Source: Mrakia gelida (taxonomy: Eukaryota > Basidiomycota > Tremellomycetes > Cystofilobasidiales > Mrakiaceae). From it: a DNA stretch of 64,000 nt. Below are positions 10,340 to 20,634 of this stretch, in pieces. Below the pieces are notes generated by a model. It ran no database searches and was not told the origin of the DNA. It saw only the letters and a list, made by a program, of their open reading frames with translations. Position 1 is the stretch's first letter; every line of letters starts with the position of its first letter. The position numbers were made by a program, and so were the translations under genes. Location of the stretch: contig BRON01000013.1 of assembly GCA_024345305.1 (NCBI GenBank), positions 124,001 through 188,000 of the forward strand, in the 5' to 3' direction.

Positions 10340-13300
10340 CTACTCGAACGCGAAGCCGAGGAGGAAGTGCTGTTGCGGTTGAAAAGAGAAGGGAGGAGCG
10401 GATCAGCTCACGCTCGAACGAGATGAAGAACGAGAAGCGACGAGGAAGAAAGATGGGATGAGCAAAGACGAAAAGAAACGAACCTTGTACAGCGACATGA
10501 CTTTGCAGACGCTGGTTGAACGGGCACGCAGAAGAAGAAGAGGACGAAGACGAAAGGCGAAGGCAAAGGGTCAGTTCTCTCGTTCGTTTCAGCTTCGAAA
10601 CGACGGCTTCGTTCGTTCGCGACCGTTCGAAAGAGGCGAGCCAGAAGAGATGAGCACTCACAAAGCCTCAAGATGGTAGATCTTCTTGTTCCCCGCTCGC
10701 ATTCGAAGTTCCTGATCGTCGTGCGAAAACGAAATCGAACGAGAGTCAGCGTCGCATCGAGAGAGCAGAATCGCGTTCCGGGACTCTCGACACTCACATA
10801 TTCAGCCGCCCAATGGATGATTTCAGGCTTCAACTCCTCGTCCACCTTGTCGACCATTCGATCCGTCAGGGTCTGTGTTCCAAACCGAACCAACGAAAGA
10901 GTCAGACATCGTTCGTCTCGTCTTCCCTCTCGCCTCGCCTCGCCTCGCCCCGACCAAAGCATCGATCCGACCTTACTCACCTTCAGAATCACCACCGGAG
11001 GGATACAATGACTCATCAACTCGTACAGTCTCCCTCTGACCTCAAGCAACCTCTCGGGATCCTGTTGAGCGAGGATCGAATCGGCGACCTTGTAGCAGAA
11101 CGTCTCCCAGTCGGGTTTGGCGGTTTCGAGGGCGTCCGAGTTGAGGTCGGGGCTGGTGGTGAGCGCGCGTCAGCGAGCGAACAAAGGTGTGGGTGGGGGG
11201 AGGACAAAGAGCCGAAAGGTGGGAGGGAGGGTGTGAAGGCGCGGGAGAGTCAGCGAGAGTGAACTTCCAGGTCGGATCGAGACGACGCGAAACAACTCAC
11301 GACTGCATCTTCAACGCCTCAAACACCAGCAACGCCTTCCTCAGATTCCCATTCGACTCCGAAACGATCATCTCCGAGACCTCAGCGGGCAGGTGGAAGC
11401 GTTCCTTCTTGGCGATGCTTCTCAGGACGGTGGTCATCTAGCGAACGACGAACGAACGAGAGGTCAGTTCTCGATTCGATTCGAGACGCGTCTTCTCCCA
11501 GTCCTACTCTCTCCCTCCCCAACCCTCCCCAACCCAACCCACCCAACCCTCCCCTTCTCACCCTACCCACGCAACCCAACCCAAAAATAACACTCCAAAA
11601 CTCACCTCCTCGCTCTCAGGCGCCCCAACCCTCATCAACAAACACCTACTCCTGATCGGTCCAATGATCATGCTCGTCGATTCCGCACAGAGGATGATCC
11701 GCAAGTTGCCCATGTACTTCTCCATCGTTCGTCGAAGAGCAGCTTGGGCGTCTCGGGAGAGAGAGTCGGCGGAGTTGATGACGACCACTGCAAGAACGTA
11801 CGCGTGGACGCCGAACATGACGGAAAGGGGGGAGCGAGCGAGTGAGCAAGGGAGCGAAAAAGAGGCAGGTCGGGAACGCAACACACACCTTTAAACTTCT
11901 GCTTCGCGTTCAAATCGACCTGCTGAGTCTGAGCGATCTCCTTGAGGATCTCCTGGATGACAATTCGATCGTACTGGCCCACGTCGCTGCGAATCCGGAA
12001 AGGGAAGAACGTCAGGTCAGCGACTCCTCAAACGCGTCGAAAGGGGAGTCAGTTTGTACGGCGTGAAGGGAGCGAGGCAAACGGACTCACGAAGGAGTAA
12101 GCTCAATGTGGTAGTTGGATTGAACGATGTTGACATCGAGTTTTCGTTTTGAGGGGGTGAGGAAGACTCGTTGATCGATTTTGAGCTGTGGGAGAGAGAG
12201 AGAGAACAAGAGGAGGGATTGACGAAGGTCAGCGCGAAGGTCGACGTTCGAGGGAGTGGGAGGGGGGATGGAGAGGGGGGGTTGTGAGGTGCTGAGGATG
12301 AGGCGAGAGGTTGTGTTGGATTCGGAGTCGGAGCGAAGTGGACAAGCGAGGAGGTCTCGTCGAAGGAGTTCGACGAGAAGAGAGAGAAAGACCTCGGAGC
12401 TCAACGAGAGCTCCTTCCCTCGCTGCTTCATGACCTTGAGTTCCCTCACCACTTCCGTGCTTCACCACCCGATTAAACCCGTCCCTTCTTCTCTTATATA
12501 CCACTCTTCCAAACGAGCTGATCTCGACCGGATAAGAAGCAGGAGGAGTCCAAACGAGCTCGATTCGTCGAACATCTCCTCCCTTTCCCTTCGCCTTTCC
12601 TTCGCCTCTCTCACTGCTTCCCCCCGCCAACCCACCCAGCTCTCCTCACCTGCACGTCAAACCCTCTTTCCACTCGCACCGCCACCCATCTCTTCCAGCT
12701 CTCACCTACCCACCCACACGAAGCAGAAGAACTAACCTTCTCGACTCCCGGCCCAAAGAGCTCCCTCAACGTGCACATCACCCTCGTCTTCTTCCCAGCT
12801 CCAGAAGGTCCGTAGAAAAGCATGTGAGGGAAATCGGAAGCGGCGGCCTGCGAACGACAAAGAGAACGATCAATAAGATGTGTGAACGAACGAACGCGAA
12901 GAGGAAGGAGTGGAGTGGGGAGGTCGAGGCGAGGTCGAGGGGTGAGCTTCGTTTCCCCTTCCCTCCATTGCTCTCGCTCGCTCGTTCGTCTCTCCAGCCC
13001 TCGCGTTGAGATCGATCTCTCAGGAAGAGCTCCATCTCCGCAGCAGCTCCTCGAGGTAAAGCCGGAGTAGGTCGCGAGGAACGAAGAGAAAGGAAACGAA
13101 AGATGGATGGATGGATGGATGGAAGGAGCGCGAGATGGAGATTGGGAACTGACCAACGATCTCAGTCTGGATGAAAGCTCAGGATGATAGTTCAGATCTT
13201 CTAGCTTTCTAGGTCGGTACTGCAAAGAAAAGGTGATCTCGCGTCAGTTCCTCGAAGCGAAGAAGAGAGGAGGGAAGGAGGAGGTGGAGCTCGCGAGGGA

Positions 13301-13352
13301 GCGAAGGGAGGGCGAGGAAGGGAGAGCGAACCTTGTCAACCCAGAGAGACAT
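10340..13352 (-). CDS. RFC5: Replication factor C small subunit (human RFC3 / budding yeast Rfc5 type)
   Basis: Clamp-loader AAA+ subunit that helps open and load PCNA at primer-template junctions in the nucleus. The start at 13352 reads MSLWVDK, then an intron, then YRPRKLEDLNYHPELSSRL. The P-loop is GPSGAGKKTR, the hallmark of this subunit class. Further exons give LDVNIVQSNYHIELTPSD (near 12090), DRIVIQEILKEIAQ (near 11960), VVVINSADSLSRDAQAALRR and MEKYMGNLRIILC (near 11700). The sensor region is PIRSRCLLMRVGAP. The C-terminal part carries LLEVRGRLYELMSHCIPPVV (near 11010) and IYHLEAF (near 10670), then V-x-KVMSLYK and a short tail ending HFLLGFAFE at the stop 10340-10342. At least eight introns are present. 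The last acceptor (AACAG near 10371) adds a non-conserved tail and is the least certain border. Confidence 0.9.
13103..13122. repeat. ATGG tetranucleotide microsatellite
   Basis: About five copies of ATGG lie inside an intron of the replication factor C gene. A simple repeat with no evident function. Confidence 0.8.
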
Positions 13353-15946
13353 GAGGGGCGAGCTTGCTTGAGGAGGGGGAGGGGTGGTAGATGGTGAGAG
13401 GGAGTAGAGATGTGAGGGGTGGAGAGAGTGGGTTGGTGGGAGAGGTCGTGGGTTGAAGCGAAGGAGGAAGGGAAGGGACGCGTCGAAAGGTGAGCTCGAC
13501 AGAAATGAACGAGGGCTGAGGTCTGTCTCCCTCCTTATCCTCTTTCGTTCATTTTTTCGCAAGTACAAACCCATCTCTCCTCAGTTCATCTTCACTTCAG
13601 CCCCTCCCCCCTCAAAAAATTCTCAAAACAATCAGCAACACCTCGTCTCCCTCGCTCCCTCTCCTCCAGATCACGCCCCTTCACCGCTTTCCCAAACTTA
13701 CAAAACTCGACTCTCCCCTTCTCCCTGGTCTTGTTCCTCATCAAAAAGATCCAACACGTCTCTGTCACGCCCCCCTCCTGCTCTCTTTTTGAGTTCGCTG
13801 GGATGATAAGGGGGTGCTACCGTGTCATGGTAGAACGGACCGTTAAACTACAAGACTAGGAATCGGGGCATCGACGAACTTTGCTCTTTTCAGAGGGAGT
13901 TAGGGTGCTGTTGAGTCGAATTTTCTTGGGACATCCTCTTTCCGAACTATAGCTCGTCTTCCTTATTCAATGTTATAATACCTTCGCTTGAACTCTGTTC
14001 GTCCTGAAAGTTTGATGAGAAGGAAGAAAGGGAGGGAGGAGCTCTCGAGGGAAGAAAAAGTTGAGCTTCGCTTCGACGAGGAGGTTCCTTCCTTTCGTTC
14101 TCCTTCCGACATCCACAACCAGCAAACCTGCCTTCGACTGGACACTCCTACTCGCTACTCGTTCCTCTCGCCCCTCTCTTCACTAGCAAGGAAAAAAACC
14201 TTTTCGTCCCTCCCTCCCTCTCGGCACTCGCTCAGCTCATCCCCTCCTTCCTTCTCTTCGAGCTCGCCCTTCCTCCCTCCTTTCGTCTCGTCGCCCTCGC
14301 CTCCTCGACGCCATCGACTGGGACCTCATGCATCAGTATCAGCAGCGTCGTTGCTCTCTCGCCTAGCAAACGGTCCTTTCAGGTCGTGCAGACGAGCTCG
14401 GAAGGAGGGAGGGAGAAAAGCTCGTCGAAGTTCTCTCGTCGTCGTGAGTCGTCCGTCCCTCCCTCCCTCTTCTCTTGTTCCCTTCTCTCTCTAGGATGAA
14501 TCCTCTGGAACAACACTGGCTTCCGACCCCTCCTCGCCCACGTCGCTTGCTCATACGAGCTCAAACGCACCTCAGGCTTGCCAGGCAAAGGGAAGGAGCT
14601 CAGCTCGAGTCGTGTCGTTCGTCATCTCCTTCTCCCTCCCTTTCCCCCTTCCCACCCACCTCTCTTCCCCTCTCTCCCTCTCTCCCCTCTCTCCACCTCC
14701 TCCCAGCTCGCTATCCCTCCGCGCGGACGGACCGGCAGAGTCAACACCTTTGCCTCGTTCCCTCCTCCCTCCCTCTCCCTTCCCAACCTTTCGTTCCCTC
14801 CCCTCACCAGCTTTCTCTCCATTTTCTTCTGGGCTACTTAAATCTCGGCCTGGTCCCTCTTACGCGGGGGGGTCATGCCATGATTTAAGTAGGACAGGAA
14901 GGACTTGGAGAGTCGCTGGCGTTGGGATGGGACAGGATGGGATGGGTGAGTTTGAGCTTTGGGCTTCTCCCTCCCTCCTTCTTTCGTTCCACTTCTTCCT
15001 TATTACATCTCTTTGTCTCATCTCGGTGGTGGGCCATCCCTTCCTTCCCTCATCTCGACCCGAAACCGTCTCGAGACTGGGCTTGAGGATTTTGCGAGAG
15101 GGAGGTCGGCTCTCTTGGTCGGTCGTTCTCTTTTCCTTCTTTCGTTTCCTTCCTCCTTTCTCTACGTGTATGATGAGTCCTTCCTCCCCTCGTCTTTGCC
15201 TCTACCCAGCCACGCTTGAGCTCTTGCAACGGCGAGACTGGGGAAGGAGGAGAGGTCGACTCGCTGTGGTCGTCGCTTTAACATCGCCTTTCGTAGAACG
15301 TCACGCTTGTAGATCCTTCCCATAGTACTTATCTTGGCGATGCATATGCGCTTCTGCTTCATACAAAGTTGCTGCCGAACAATGCTTGCAAGCAAAAGAA
15401 AGAGAGAGGGAAAGAAACGAGCTTTGACTCGAGCTGTCGAGTTCGACGCGTCGATGCAGACGCGCTGACTCACGTCGTCTCGAGAAGTTTGAATGTATCG
15501 AAGCGTTCCCGTTCTTGTCGTCTATCTATCGAGATGAAGAGAAGCGAGGCCAGGCCAGTCGCGTGCGACGGAGATCGCGACGCGTCGAAACAACTTTCAG
15601 TGTTCTCACAAGGGAGCTCGGAATCTCCAGATGTCGTTTTGTAAATGCAGCTTTTCGTCCGAAGGGGTTGATGATGGTAATAGAGAGGTCGGTCATGAAG
15701 ATCTACTAGACTCGAGTCTACTCGTCTTGCCAGGCTCCCGCCGTCTCGTTCTCTCGTTCCCGACCCATCGAGCGACGATTCCTTTGGAGTAGCAGAGCGG
15801 GGGTAGGTTCGACGGGAGATGACTCGAGTCTCGTACCGAAGCTGAGCAAAAGAGAAAGAAAGGAAAGGAAAGGCGTGGGGTCGTCAGTGTCGAACGAAGA
15901 AGATGAGACCGAGCCCCGACGCGACTCACCTTCTTCCCTCTCCGCT
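13353..15946. other. Long stretch without a convincing gene
   Basis: About 2.6 kb between the start of the RFC gene and the end of gene B. The strand composition is strongly CT-rich. A plus-strand pair of open segments (about 13988-14450 and 14496 onward) could be joined by an intron-like GTGAGT...CTCTAG, but the translation is Ser/Pro low-complexity and matches nothing I know. The part before 13560 should hold the RFC promoter. I see no tRNA, transposon or inverted repeat. Confidence 0.4.
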
Positions 15947-16003
15947 CTAAAGGTTCTCCTCCAATACCCTCTTCACCTCTCTCAGCAGCCCCCTCGTCAA
16001 GCT

Positions 16004-16036
<33 letters not shown>

Positions 16037-17842
16037 CCCCTCCTCCTCCTCCCTCACCTTCTTCGTGAACCTCTCCTCCTCCCTCAACCTCTCCAAAACC
16101 AACCCTTCCAACCTCCAAAGCGCCATCACCTCCTCCTTCTTCTTCTCCTCCAGTCCCTTCGCTTCCCCTCCCTCCTTCACCGCCTCCACAGCCTTCTTAC
16201 ACCTCCAAAGATACACCTGCACGACCTCATCCATCGCCGATCCTTCCTCCAGGAACGTCTCCTCCACCAGGTCGAACAGCCTCGATTCGAGGATCCTCTC
16301 TGGGTTGGGAACACCGTCTTGGAGAGCGATGGAGCCGAGGAAGGAAGTCCAGAGGGTGGGGAGGAGGCGAGGGTCGGGTCGTTGCGCGTGAAGGAGGGAT
16401 TCGACGAGGAGGAGCGATTCGGTGAGGGTTCGGGCTGTTGGGAGGAGAGGGAAGATGAGGGAGGGAGCGGTGGAGGGGATGAAGGCCGGTGGGAAGTTTG
16501 GAAGAGCGAGGAGGAGGGGGGTGAGGGTGTCGAAGGAAGGCGAAGTCGACGGCGAAGGGGAGATTGGGAGGGGGTGGGATTGAGTTGGGAGTTGGTTGAT
16601 GAAGACGAGGAGGAGACGAACGATGACTTCGGCGTGTTGTCTCCAGTGGTAGATTGGACTGGTGGAGGTGATGGTGGAGAAGCGAGCGAGGAGTTTCAAG
16701 GCGGTGGAGAGGGTTGCGGGAGAGGAGGCGGCTGGCGAGGGGAGGAGGAGGACGGGGTTGGTGAGGTGAGGGAACGCGTATTCCGGTTCGAGGAACTTCC
16801 GACTGAGGTACCTGTTGGCTTGGTAGGTCCAGTCGTCCATCGCTTCCGTCACCTCGACGCTGGTTTCGCTGTCCTCCTTCAACGACGAACGCGACGCGAA
16901 CGTCTTCTCCATCACCTCCTGCAACCGCGTCCCAAACCCGTTCTTCCAATCGTCCGAGATGATCAACTCCGTCCACCGACTCATATCCTCCTCGGAGACC
17001 GCCTCCGCCCGACTGATCACGTCCAACTCCTTCCAGTTCAACTCCTCCTTCTTCCAAGGATACAAGATCTTGACCAACGCCCAAATCCTCCTCTTGTACC
17101 GCACCCTCAACGCGAGAGGGATCAGGTCGTGCTCCACGCTCACTCCCATGGCGTCGAAGTCGAGAGGCCCCAGGTCTCGGAGATTGTGGTATAAGTCGCA
17201 GAGGATGTCGCCGCACTGGACTCGGTCGGTACCTGAGAACCACGTTGCTTGGTTGATCGCGGCGAGGAAACGAAGGAGGATTTCTGCTTGGACGGCCCGA
17301 ATTTCGAGGGAAGGTTTTGGGGAGGGGGGGAGGGGGGGAGGGAAGGTTTGGTTGTAGAAGCGTTGCATGTCGTAGATGTAGTTGAGCGAAGGGGAGAAGA
17401 CTTCTTCGTCTGCGGAGAGGTCGCGAGCGAAGGCGAGGAGTTGGTTCGGGGTGTGGATGATCGAGGAGAGGGAGGAGGGTCCGGCATTGGGTTCGATGGT
17501 CGAGGAGGGGGTAGTGGGGCGAGGAGAGGAGTTTGTTGCTGGAGCGGGTTTGGGTGAGAGGGGTTTGAGAGGTGGAGGGGGACCCGTTCGAGATTGAAGG
17601 GGAGGAGGAGGTTGACGACTGGAAGAGGTCGAGCTGAGGGAGGGTCCAGTCTTGAAGAGTCCAGGATGGGAGAAGTCGTTGGGGTCCGTTTGAGACGTGG
17701 CGGAAGTTGTGTGTAGTGTTCTCGAGTTGGCGCGACGAGGGAGAGAGGACGACGACGAGGGGGAGAGGGAGGAGAGAAGGAGGGGAGTGGTCGGACTGCT
17801 GCTGCTGGTCCGACGAGCTTGTTGACGAAGGATTGACCTCAT
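15947..17842 (-). CDS. Orphan gene B, diverged paralogue of gene A
   Basis: A single uninterrupted coding exon of 631 codons from the ATG at 17842 (MRSILRQQARR) to the stop at 15947-15949. The N-terminus is Arg/Ser-rich without acidic residues until DPNDF, a likely mitochondrial presequence, followed by a Pro/Ser linker. From about residue 115 it is helical and aligns with gene A: QLLAFARDLS, then LRFLAAINQA, DDWKNGFGTRLQEVME, HWRQHAEVIVRLLL, FIPSTAPSLIFPLLP and TLWTSFLGSI all have counterparts there. It lacks gene A's PPR-like C-terminal unit and ends in a Glu run (about 12 E) and a short charged helix. An AG acceptor 8 bases before the ATG (at 17851) implies a leader intron at the same place as in gene A. 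Function is unknown; the family may be lineage-specific. Confidence 0.8.
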
Positions 17843-17976
17843 TTGGGGATCTGCAAGGTGACAGAGATGGAGTACGTCAGTATACGTCGTTCGATCCGAG
17901 CGAGGTCGGGAGGACTGACGGCGAACCAACGAACGAACGAAGAGGGGAGGAAGGGAAAGGCGAGGTGAGCTCGAGC

Positions 17977-18466
17977 TCAAACTTCGAAAGGGGAGATCTA
18001 CCAGCCAGAACGAGGATACCCAGATACCAAAAGTATACCAGTCAGCCCACATCACTCCAAATAACATTATGCAAGACCCGTGATGAAGATCAAGCTCACA
18101 ATGCGGTAGATAAAAGATCGAGGAGCAAGGAGGAAGGAACGGGCCGCAAAGATCGAGAGCTCGCAAAGAGGGTCGCTGCCGAAGACCTGGAGGAAAAGAG
18201 AGCGTATGGAGTCAGTCAGTCAAGACTTTGTATAGCTGAGCTGTAGTGCGAACGCACGAACTGATTTGGTGTTCGGGGAAGAAGCGGGTCTGAAGGAGAG
18301 AAGGAAGGAAGGGACAGCCAACGGAGCTCGAGCTCACTTTTCGTTTTCGAAGTCCGCTCACGACGTGCCTCCTGTTTTTCTCCTCCAGCGAACATACAGA
18401 CAGATTTCTCCGGTATGTGTTTTCAGTCCCTTCTCTCTCTCCCGCCTCTAGCTCTCCCTGAATCAT
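17977..18466 (-). CDS. Possible small spliced ORF or 5' leader of gene B
   Basis: Three segments (18466-18338, 18186-18100, 17997-17977) joined by introns with GTGAGC donors, GACTGAC/GCTGACT branch motifs and CAG/TAG acceptors give an in-phase ORF of 78 codons starting MIQGELEAGEREG and ending ISPFEV. It shows no family resemblance. Since it lies directly upstream of gene B on the same strand, it may simply be that gene's multi-intron leader, in which case the ORF would be an upstream ORF. Confidence 0.3.
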
Positions 18467-18665
18467 AGAACGCCAGAAAAGCCTTCGGCGTTCCCGCAGA
18501 AACGCGTCCTCCGCCCTCGCTCGTCACTCGCTTCCTTCTTGCAAGAACCTCCCTCCTAGCGAGCGAAACACACCCCGAGCAACACCAACAAAAAAAGGGA
18601 AACGCACAGTACTCCAACCAAACCAAACCCAATCTAACCTAACCTATATCCCCTCCCTCCCCTCC

Positions 18666-20478
18666 TCACGAACTCAACCCCTCAATCCTCTCTCCCAACC
18701 TATCCACTCTCCTCCCCAATCCTTCCAGATTCCCCTCCATCACACTCTCGTTCTTCTTCAAGTTCTCCTCCAACCTCTCCAGCACGCTTCTCAACTCCTT
18801 CTCCCCCTCCTTCAACGACCCGCTCTCGCGTTCGACGCTCGAAAGCGTGGAGGCGAACTCCCCTGCGCTTGCGTGGAGGGAAGCTAAAGATCTGAGCCGA
18901 GCTAGGAGATGCGGGACGAGCGGGAGGAGGGGTTGGAGGCGAGGGAGGAGGGTGAAGATGGTGTTGAGGGAGGAGAGTTGGGAAGGGGTGAGATTCGATG
19001 GCGAAGCAGAGGAGGAGGGTTGAGTTGGGTTGGAGGGGTTGGAGGAGTCGAGGGAGCTGCCGGTTGCTGTGATGGAGCGACGTTTCTGAGCTGCTGAGGA
19101 AGAGGACTGGGAGGATTGTTGAGCTTTGTCGAGGTCGATGAGGAGGAGTTTGACGCGTCGGGAGATGGCGTCGAGGTGCCGGGGTTGGGTGAGGAGGGTG
19201 AGGAGGTGGTCTAGTTTTTGGAGGGTTGGGAGGAGGGGGGTGGGGAGGGGATCGGACTGAGGTGGAGAGAAAAGTGCGGGTGAAAGAAGAGAAGGGGAGC
19301 GAGGAGGTCAGGGAAGGGCCAGCGACGACGCGAAGGAGAGAAACGAGACGATGCGAGAACTAACGATGTCAACTCCTGAGTTCCCCACTCCAATCATCCC
19401 TTCCAGCTCAGCCAGACGCTTATCCAGCTCCGCTACTTTCCGCTCGTCAGAGACTCCAGGAGAAGCAACCACACCAACAGCACCGTCCTCCTCCTTCACC
19501 GTCGACCCCCCAACCTCCCCGTTCGTCCTCCCCTCCTGAAGCATCTTCAACTTCCCTTCCCACCCTCCTCCCGCTCCACCATTCTCAGCCTTCTTCGCCT
19601 CTCCACCAACAGCAACCAGCCGCCCCTTCAAGTCCCTCAACTCCTTCATGATGTCCCCTCCAGCCTTCTTGGTGGGTCTCCTCGTCGTCGACGAACTCTC
19701 CCCTCCTAGATCCTCAGCCTCCTTCTCCTCGACACCACCTTCAACCTCCGAAGAAGAAGAAGCCAAGTCCTTCTCGAGCTCCTCCATCTCGTACCGAAGT
19801 CTGCGTATCCTCGCTCGGGGGTGTTCGGGCGCCTGGTCTGGAGGGGAGGGGTACTGGTGTTCGGAGGGGATGGAGGAGGAGGGGAGATGAGGTCGGATGA
19901 AGGGGAGGGAGGAGGGGTAGAGGGTGTAGGTTTCTGGGACAGGGACAAGAGGAAGAAGAGTGAGTATATGCACTCGCTCAACAGAAACGAAAATGAGGTG
20001 CGAGAGACGAGAGAGAGAGAAACGAACGAGAAGCCAACGCTCCGAACCGTCTGGAGAGGGTGTCGATGTTGGGTAGACTGGATTCATCAATGAGTCCCTT
20101 GTTGGGATCTTCCTCTTGGTTGAGACGACGGGAGAGGGTTGTAGGTGAGGGTGGAGAGTGAGAGTCGGAGAGGTCGTCGTCGTCGAACTAGGAAAGGGAA
20201 CGAAAGAAGGAAGGGAAGGAGGTGTGTGAGCTCGAGATGTTGACGAGAGAAGGAGAGAACGAAGTGGGATGGGATGGGACGAACGTTTCCTCTTCGACTT
20301 CCTAGTTCTGGTACATCCTCGGTTTCATAGACATCCTGAGCTGTGTCCTGTGGTGGAGAAGCAAAGGGGGAAGGGAGTGAGCGAGGGTGAGAAGGAAGGA
20401 GGGAGGAGGGAGGGGAGAGAGGGGTCGAGTTGAAGAGCTCACGATGTCTGGAAGGTTGGCGTATTTGGAGGAGGACAT
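18666..20478 (-). CDS. DCTN2: Dynactin subunit 2 (p50 dynamitin)
   Basis: Shoulder subunit of dynactin, the dynein cofactor on microtubules. The first exon (20478 to about 20443) reads MSSSKYANLPDI. The second gives DTAQDVYETEDVPEL, the N-terminal signature that binds the Arp1 filament. The third (about 20188 to 20040) gives FDDDDLSDSH and LPNIDTLSRRFGALAS. The long exon from about 19935 carries ETYTLYPS and then the coiled coil ARIRRLRYEMEELEKDL. Further coiled-coil segments follow (KVAELDKRLAELEGMIG, then LLPTLQKLDHLLTLLTQPRHL, then SVERESGSLKEGEKELRSVL) to the stop at 18666-18668. The order of motifs matches metazoan and fungal dynamitins. It diverges from the DNA glycosylase gene with only about 156 bases between start codons. 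Confidence 0.88.
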
Positions 20479-20634
20479 GGACGCGTTCTAGAATGAGTCG
20501 AGTAGAGGACAAATCTTGGGTATAGAGAGAAGGAGGATGGTTTTCTCGTCGTGGCTGCTGGTCGCTGAGAGAGGAAGGGAAGGAAGGGGTCGAGCTCAAC
20601 TCGCTCCTCTGGTTTGGAACGCCTAACGACGAGG
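20479..20634. promoter_or_regulatory. Short divergent promoter, dynamitin / DNA glycosylase
   Basis: Only 156 bases separate the two ATGs, so both genes must share this region. An ACGCGT element lies at about 20481, almost touching the dynamitin start. No TATA box was seen. Confidence 0.5.

Noticed and set aside
15875..17194. 439-codon plus-strand ORF opposite gene B
   Set aside because: Leu/Gly/Glu low-complexity mirror of gene B's coding strand; gene B has the paralogue support.
17842..18166. Upstream in-frame extension of gene B beginning MRALDLCGPF
   Set aside because: It reads across an apparent leader intron (acceptor at 17851); the MRSIL start matches the paralogue.
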